Source of the DNA: an uncultured Ruminococcus sp.
GTDB lineage: Bacteria; Bacillota; Clostridia; Oscillospirales; Acutalibacteraceae
Direction of reading: 5' to 3'
Length of the DNA stretch: 9,053 nucleotides
Assembly (NCBI GenBank): GCA_902773045.1
Contig: CACYDE010000372.1
Location: forward strand, 1 to 9,053
Shown: piece after piece, positions 6,372 to 9,053 of the stretch
How positions within the stretch are numbered: the first letter of the stretch is position 1
How the letters are laid out: each line of letters starts with the position of its first letter
Notes under the pieces: generated by a model
Databases searched by the model: none
What the model saw: the letters and a program-made list of their open reading frames with translations, nothing else
What the model was told of the DNA's origin: nothing
Position numbers and translations under genes: made by a program

Positions 6372-7682
6372 ATGAGAAACTACAAAACGCAAATGGAGGC
6401 TGCCAAAAAGGGGATTATAACTCCTGAAATGGAGATCGTGGCAAAGAAAGAGTACATCGATCCGGAGAAGCTTCGTGAGTCGGTTGCGAGAGGAGAGGTT
6501 GCTATTCCGTGCAACGTCAACCATAAGTCAATTTCTCCCGAAGGGATAGGAATGGGACTGCGCACAAAGATCAACGTCAATCTCGGAATCTCGGGCGACC
6601 GTAAGGATTACGACTTGGAAATGAAAAAGGTTGATATGGCTATCAGGTATGGTGCCGAGGCGATCATGGATTTGAGCAATTACGGCAAAACCCACGAGTT
6701 CAGAACAGCACTCATCGAAAAATCTCCTGCGATGATCGGCACAGTTCCGATGTATGACGCTATAGGATATCTTGAGAAGGATCTGGTCAATATAACTGCC
6801 GATGACTTCCTGAGCGTTGTAAGGGCGCACGCGGAAGAGGGTGTTGATTTCATGACGATCCATGCAGGAATAAACCGCCGTGCAGTGGAGGCATTCAGAC
6901 GTGAAAAACGTAAGATGAATATTGTTTCAAGAGGCGGCTCGCTTCTTTTCGCGTGGATGATGATGACAGGAAACGAAAATCCCTTCTGTGAGCATTATGA
7001 TGAGGTTCTCGAGATCCTACGTGAGTATGATGTTACGATCAGTCTCGGAGACGCTCTCCGTCCGGGCTGCATCGATGACAGTACCGATGCAGGTCAGATC
7101 TCGGAACTTATTGAGTTGGGAGCGCTCACAGAACGTGCATGGGCAAAGGATGTTCAGGTTATGGTTGAAGGTCCCGGTCATATGGCAATGAATGAAATTG
7201 AAGCAAACATGAAGCTTCAGAAGAGGATCTGCCACAATGCACCGTTTTATGTTCTCGGCCCGTTGGTCACGGATATTGCTCCCGGATATGACCATATCAC
7301 ATCGGCGATCGGCGGCGCTATTGCGGCGGCAAGCGGCGCAGATTTTCTTTGCTACGTGACACCCGCCGAACACCTGCGTCTGCCTGACGTGAATGATGTT
7401 AAGGAAGGAATTATGGCGAGCAAAATCGCAGCTCATGCCGCGGATATTGCAAAAGGTGTCCCGCATTCGAGGGATAGGGACAACGAAATGGCGGCAGCTC
7501 GTCATAAGCTTGATTGGGACGCGATGTTTGAGGCAGCCATTGACCCCGAAAAAGCGAAGGCGTATTATGAAAGTACACCGCCTGCCGAGAGACATACCTG
7601 TTCGATGTGCGGAAAGATGTGTGCAGTACGCACCACCAACATGATACTCGAGGGTAAAACCGTCGAATTTTGCGACGAATAA
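6372..7682 (+). CDS. thiC: Phosphomethylpyrimidine synthase ThiC
   Basis: A 436-residue non-canonical radical SAM enzyme that rearranges 5-aminoimidazole ribotide to HMP-P. It is the short form, without the N-terminal extension of E. coli-type ThiC (over 600 residues). Conserved segments include [112 protein letters not shown] and [11 protein letters not shown]. The C-terminal cluster motif is Cys410, Cys413 and Cys417 (CSMCGKMC, spacing CX2CX3C). ATG 6372 follows an AAAGGA site at 6354-6359 and gives [20 protein letters not shown]. The in-frame TTG 6342 and ATG 6351 are less likely. It is the last gene of the operon and has no riboswitch of its own. Confidence 0.95.
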   Translation: MRNYKTQMEAAKKGIITPEMEIVAKKEYIDPEKLRESVARGEVAIPCNVNHKSISPEGIGMGLRTKINVNLGISGDRKDYDLEMKKVDMAIRYGAEAIMDLSNYGKTHEFRTALIEKSPAMIGTVPMYDAIGYLEKDLVNITADDFLSVVRAHAEEGVDFMTIHAGINRRAVEAFRREKRKMNIVSRGGSLLFAWMMMTGNENPFCEHYDEVLEILREYDVTISLGDALRPGCIDDSTDAGQISELIELGALTERAWAKDVQVMVEGPGHMAMNEIEANMKLQKRICHNAPFYVLGPLVTDIAPGYDHITSAIGGAIAAASGADFLCYVTPAEHLRLPDVNDVKEGIMASKIAAHAADIAKGVPHSRDRDNEMAAARHKLDWDAMFEAAIDPEKAKAYYESTPPAERHTCSMCGKMCAVRTTNMILEGKTVEFCDE

Positions 7683-7691
7683 TTTTCGTCA

Positions 7692-7731
7692 CCATTAGCC
7701 CCCGCTTCCTTAAGGAAGTGGGGGCTAATGG
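7692..7731 (+). terminator. Large hairpin after thiC, likely operon end
   Basis: An 18-base-pair stem (7692-7709 with 7714-7731, all paired, one G-T) closes the loop TTAA, 9 nt after the thiC stop. The stem holds five consecutive C-G pairs. It is followed by GATTTGTGG, not by a T tract, so it is not a textbook intrinsic terminator on either strand. It may end transcription inefficiently, stabilise the 3' end of the operon mRNA, or be a repeat-type palindrome. Confidence 0.6.
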
Positions 7732-7760
7732 GATTTGTGGAGCTTCACTCCTAAAAATAC

Positions 7761-7784
7761 CAGTATATACTGTATTTATACAGT
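7761..7784. promoter_or_regulatory. Two overlapping perfect palindromes, candidate operator
   Basis: CAGTATATACTG (7761-7772) is a perfect palindrome. It overlaps ACTGTAT-TT-ATACAGT (7769-7784), which is also perfect. Together they form repeated CAGTATA/CTGTAT half-sites. They lie about 140 nt before the lysozyme promoter and 30 nt after the thiC hairpin. The regulator is unknown. The half-sites superficially resemble a LexA box, but the spacing is wrong for it. Confidence 0.35.
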
Positions 7785-7823
7785 GCTAAATATCGAATTT
7801 TATGCATAAACCGGTTTTTAATA

Positions 7824-7854
7824 TTAAGGCAATCTTTGTGCGGTGTTGCCTTAA
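7824..7854 (+). repeat. 31-bp miniature of the MITE-like repeat (copy D)
   Basis: TTAAGGCAA (7824-7832) and TTGCCTTAA (7846-7854) are perfect 9-base inverted repeats. The middle TCTTTGTGCGGTG matches the right terminus of copy A (70-82). The copy therefore consists of the extreme left terminus fused to the right terminus, with the interior lost. It lies between thiC and the lysozyme promoter. Confidence 0.7.
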
Positions 7855-7892
7855 AAAGAATTTTGTATGTGCATATTCATAAAAAGTTATCA

Positions 7893-7915
7893 AAATGTTC
7901 ATTTACAAATGTTCA
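7893..7915. promoter_or_regulatory. Direct repeats overlapping the lysozyme promoter, candidate operator
   Basis: AAATGTTCA occurs at 7893-7901 and 7907-7915, 14 nt apart. The partial copy AAATGTTA (7933-7940) lies just after the -10 box. The pair flanks and overlaps the -35 TTTACA, a typical position for a repressor or activator site. No matching regulator is in the window. Confidence 0.35.
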
Positions 7916-7930
7916 CTTTTATGGTATAAT
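7902..7930 (+). promoter_or_regulatory. Sigma-A-type promoter of the lysozyme gene
   Basis: TTTACA (7902-7907), a 17-nt spacer and TATAAT (7925-7930), with TGG before the -10 (7922-7924), make a near-consensus extended -10 promoter. Transcription would start near 7937, about 30 nt before the start codon. The gene is therefore a unit separate from the thiamine operon. Confidence 0.75.
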
Positions 7931-7966
7931 CCAAATGTTACCATTTAGATACCGGGGGATTTGACC

Positions 7967-8932
7967 ATGTTAAAAAATAAGATAGCCGCTTTCCTTGTCG
8001 CTGTGGCTTTCGCTGCAGGCAGCATGCCTATATCGGTGTCCGCCGCCTCAAATCCTGTAATGGGAGATGTAAATGCGGACGGAATAGTTGACGCAACCGA
8101 TTCCCTTTTGACTTTGAGAGCCTCGATCGATCTCGAAGATCTGTCAAACGGACAGTTTAAATATGCCGATACAAACAATGACGGCATGATAGACAGTTAT
8201 GACGCAATAACTATTTTGAGACTGACTATAGTTTCACCGGAAAATATATCAGTCACCGAAGTTCCTTTTCGTCTCGGAACGCCTGCAGACGGAATCGACG
8301 TCTCGTTCTGGCAGGGTGATATTGACTTTGAAAGGGTTAAGAAAAGCGGAATCGATTTCGTGATAATAAGAGCCGGAGGGGCAACGGACAACCCTGCTGA
8401 AAATCATCCGAATATAGACCCGCGGCGTCAGGGGGTTGACGCTCAGTTTGAAAAAAATTATAAGAAGGCCAAAGCAGCAGGACTTAATGTTGGTGTTTAC
8501 TGGTATTCTTTTGCAGAAACCGTTGAGCAGGCCGAAAGAGAAGCCGAGTCGTGTCTTCGGGCTATTGAAGGGAAACAGTTTGAATATCCCGTTTTCTATG
8601 ACATTGAAAACAAATATCAATTTGAAAAGGGAAAAGAATTCTGTTCTTCGATCATGGAGACATTCTGCGGAAAGATAAAAGACAATGGTTATTATTCAGC
8701 TTTCTATATGTCGACATTCTATGCAACAAACTATCTTAGTGATGATATCAAAAGTACATATGACTGTTGGCTGGCTCAGTGGTCCGGTGATGTTGCATAT
8801 CGCAGTCCATACGTAATGTGGCAGTATTCCACGGGAAGAGTTGACGGTATAAACGGAGATGTGGACGTTGATTACAGCTACGTAGACTATCCGCTTTATA
8901 TCAAGTTCTTGGGTGTTAACGGCTGGAACTGA
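7967..8932 (+). CDS. Secreted GH25 lysozyme (muramidase) with N-terminal dockerin
   Basis: A 321-residue exported protein. Residues 1-27 form a signal peptide (LysN-Lys start, hydrophobic AFLVAVAFAAG core, probable cleavage after VSAA or nearby). Residues 33-89 form a dockerin with two calcium-binding repeats, GDVNADGIVDATDSLLTLR and ADTNNDGMIDSYDAITILR. From about 107 follows a glycoside hydrolase family 25 barrel: DGIDVSFWQGDIDF (Asp111), NVGVYWYSF, the acidic catalytic pair in VFYDIEN (Asp212, Glu214), YDCWLAQWSG, and MWQYSTGRVDGINGDVDVDY. GH25 enzymes cut the MurNAc-GlcNAc linkage of peptidoglycan. The dockerin would anchor the protein to a cohesin, as in ruminococcal surface complexes. 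ATG 7967 has GGGGG at 7954-7958; the in-frame TTG 7961 is less likely. It is unrelated to thiamine synthesis. Confidence 0.9.
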   Translation: MLKNKIAAFLVAVAFAAGSMPISVSAASNPVMGDVNADGIVDATDSLLTLRASIDLEDLSNGQFKYADTNNDGMIDSYDAITILRLTIVSPENISVTEVPFRLGTPADGIDVSFWQGDIDFERVKKSGIDFVIIRAGGATDNPAENHPNIDPRRQGVDAQFEKNYKKAKAAGLNVGVYWYSFAETVEQAEREAESCLRAIEGKQFEYPVFYDIENKYQFEKGKEFCSSIMETFCGKIKDNGYYSAFYMSTFYATNYLSDDIKSTYDCWLAQWSGDVAYRSPYVMWQYSTGRVDGINGDVDVDYSYVDYPLYIKFLGVNGWN

Positions 8933-9053
8933 ATAAGGAACTGTTCATCAATAACTTTTCATTTCCGCTTGTCTATAGCAAACCAAACAAATATCCAGAC
9001 AAGTTCGGCGCGCAGGCGCACGCATGGCTGTGTCATCGTCCTTGAAATACGCC
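8933..9053. other. Non-coding tail after the lysozyme gene, with inverted repeat and possible start of another repeat copy
   Basis: No gene and no good intrinsic terminator are seen. CTTGTCT (8968-8974) and AGACAAG (8997-9003) are inverted repeats with a 22-nt loop and no T tract. The last 13 bases, CTTGAAATACGCC (9041-9053), match CTTGGAATACGCC (761-773) of the complete element in 12 of 13 positions. The GC-rich GGCGCGCAGGCGCACGC (9008-9024) before it is unlike the element. The window ends here, so the call is weak. Confidence 0.35.

Noticed and set aside
7017..7595. 192-codon minus-strand ORF
   Set aside because: It is antisense to highly conserved thiC sequence and rich in Arg, Cys and His, as expected for a shadow frame.
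7770..7783. LexA-type SOS box (CTGT…ACAG)
   Set aside because: The spacing is 6, not the 8 of the proteobacterial site, and Clostridia use a different LexA sequence.
1..9053. CRISPR array or novel defence or metabolic system
   Set aside because: The repeats are dispersed, of unequal size and have no regular spacers; all larger genes belong to thiamine synthesis or are a GH25 lysozyme. No unexplained large gene remains.

Overview
The window carries an almost complete thiamine (vitamin B1) biosynthesis operon on the + strand, followed by a separately promoted gene for a secreted cell-wall lysozyme. The protein sequences (short zinc-free ThiF, ThiH ending in a typical clostridial C-terminus, short-form ThiC, a dockerin joined to a GH25 lysozyme) and the TATAAT-type promoters suggest an anaerobic, Ruminococcus-like member of the Clostridia (Oscillospiraceae). 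The species is inferred from general family knowledge and no search was run.

Layout. Positions 1-282 hold half of a dispersed repeat and no recognisable gene. Two sigma-A-like promoters (283-310 and about 395-425) precede a TPP riboswitch aptamer (about 439-524). The leader then runs on for about 500 nt, contains a 279-bp MITE-like element (604-882) and ends in a strong intrinsic terminator (984-1013) just before thiS. The operon reads thiS-thiF-thiG-thiH-tenI-thiE-thiD-thiC (1032-7682). A large hairpin follows thiC. From 7740 to 7966 there are palindromes, a 31-bp miniature of the same repeat, and a good promoter with direct repeats. The lysozyme gene (7967-8932) and a non-coding tail that begins to resemble the repeat again close the window.

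How the genes work together. ThiF adenylates the C-terminus of the sulfur carrier ThiS, which is later thiocarboxylated. ThiH cleaves tyrosine to dehydroglycine. ThiG joins dehydroglycine, ThiS sulfur and deoxyxylulose phosphate into the thiazole, and TenI aromatises it. ThiC makes the pyrimidine HMP-P from aminoimidazole ribotide and ThiD phosphorylates it to HMP-PP. ThiE couples the two halves into thiamine phosphate. The final kinase (ThiL or a pyrophosphokinase), ThiM, transporters and the sulfur donor enzymes are not in the window. TPP feedback probably acts through the riboswitch and the leader terminator.

The most unusual feature is a family of MITE-like, long-hairpin elements with TA-flanked AGGCAA termini. 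I see copies or remnants at 2-91, 604-882, 4502-about 4735 and 7824-7854, and possibly at 5413-5424 and 9041-9053. One copy sits between the riboswitch aptamer and its terminator, and another supplies the last codons and the stop of tenI.
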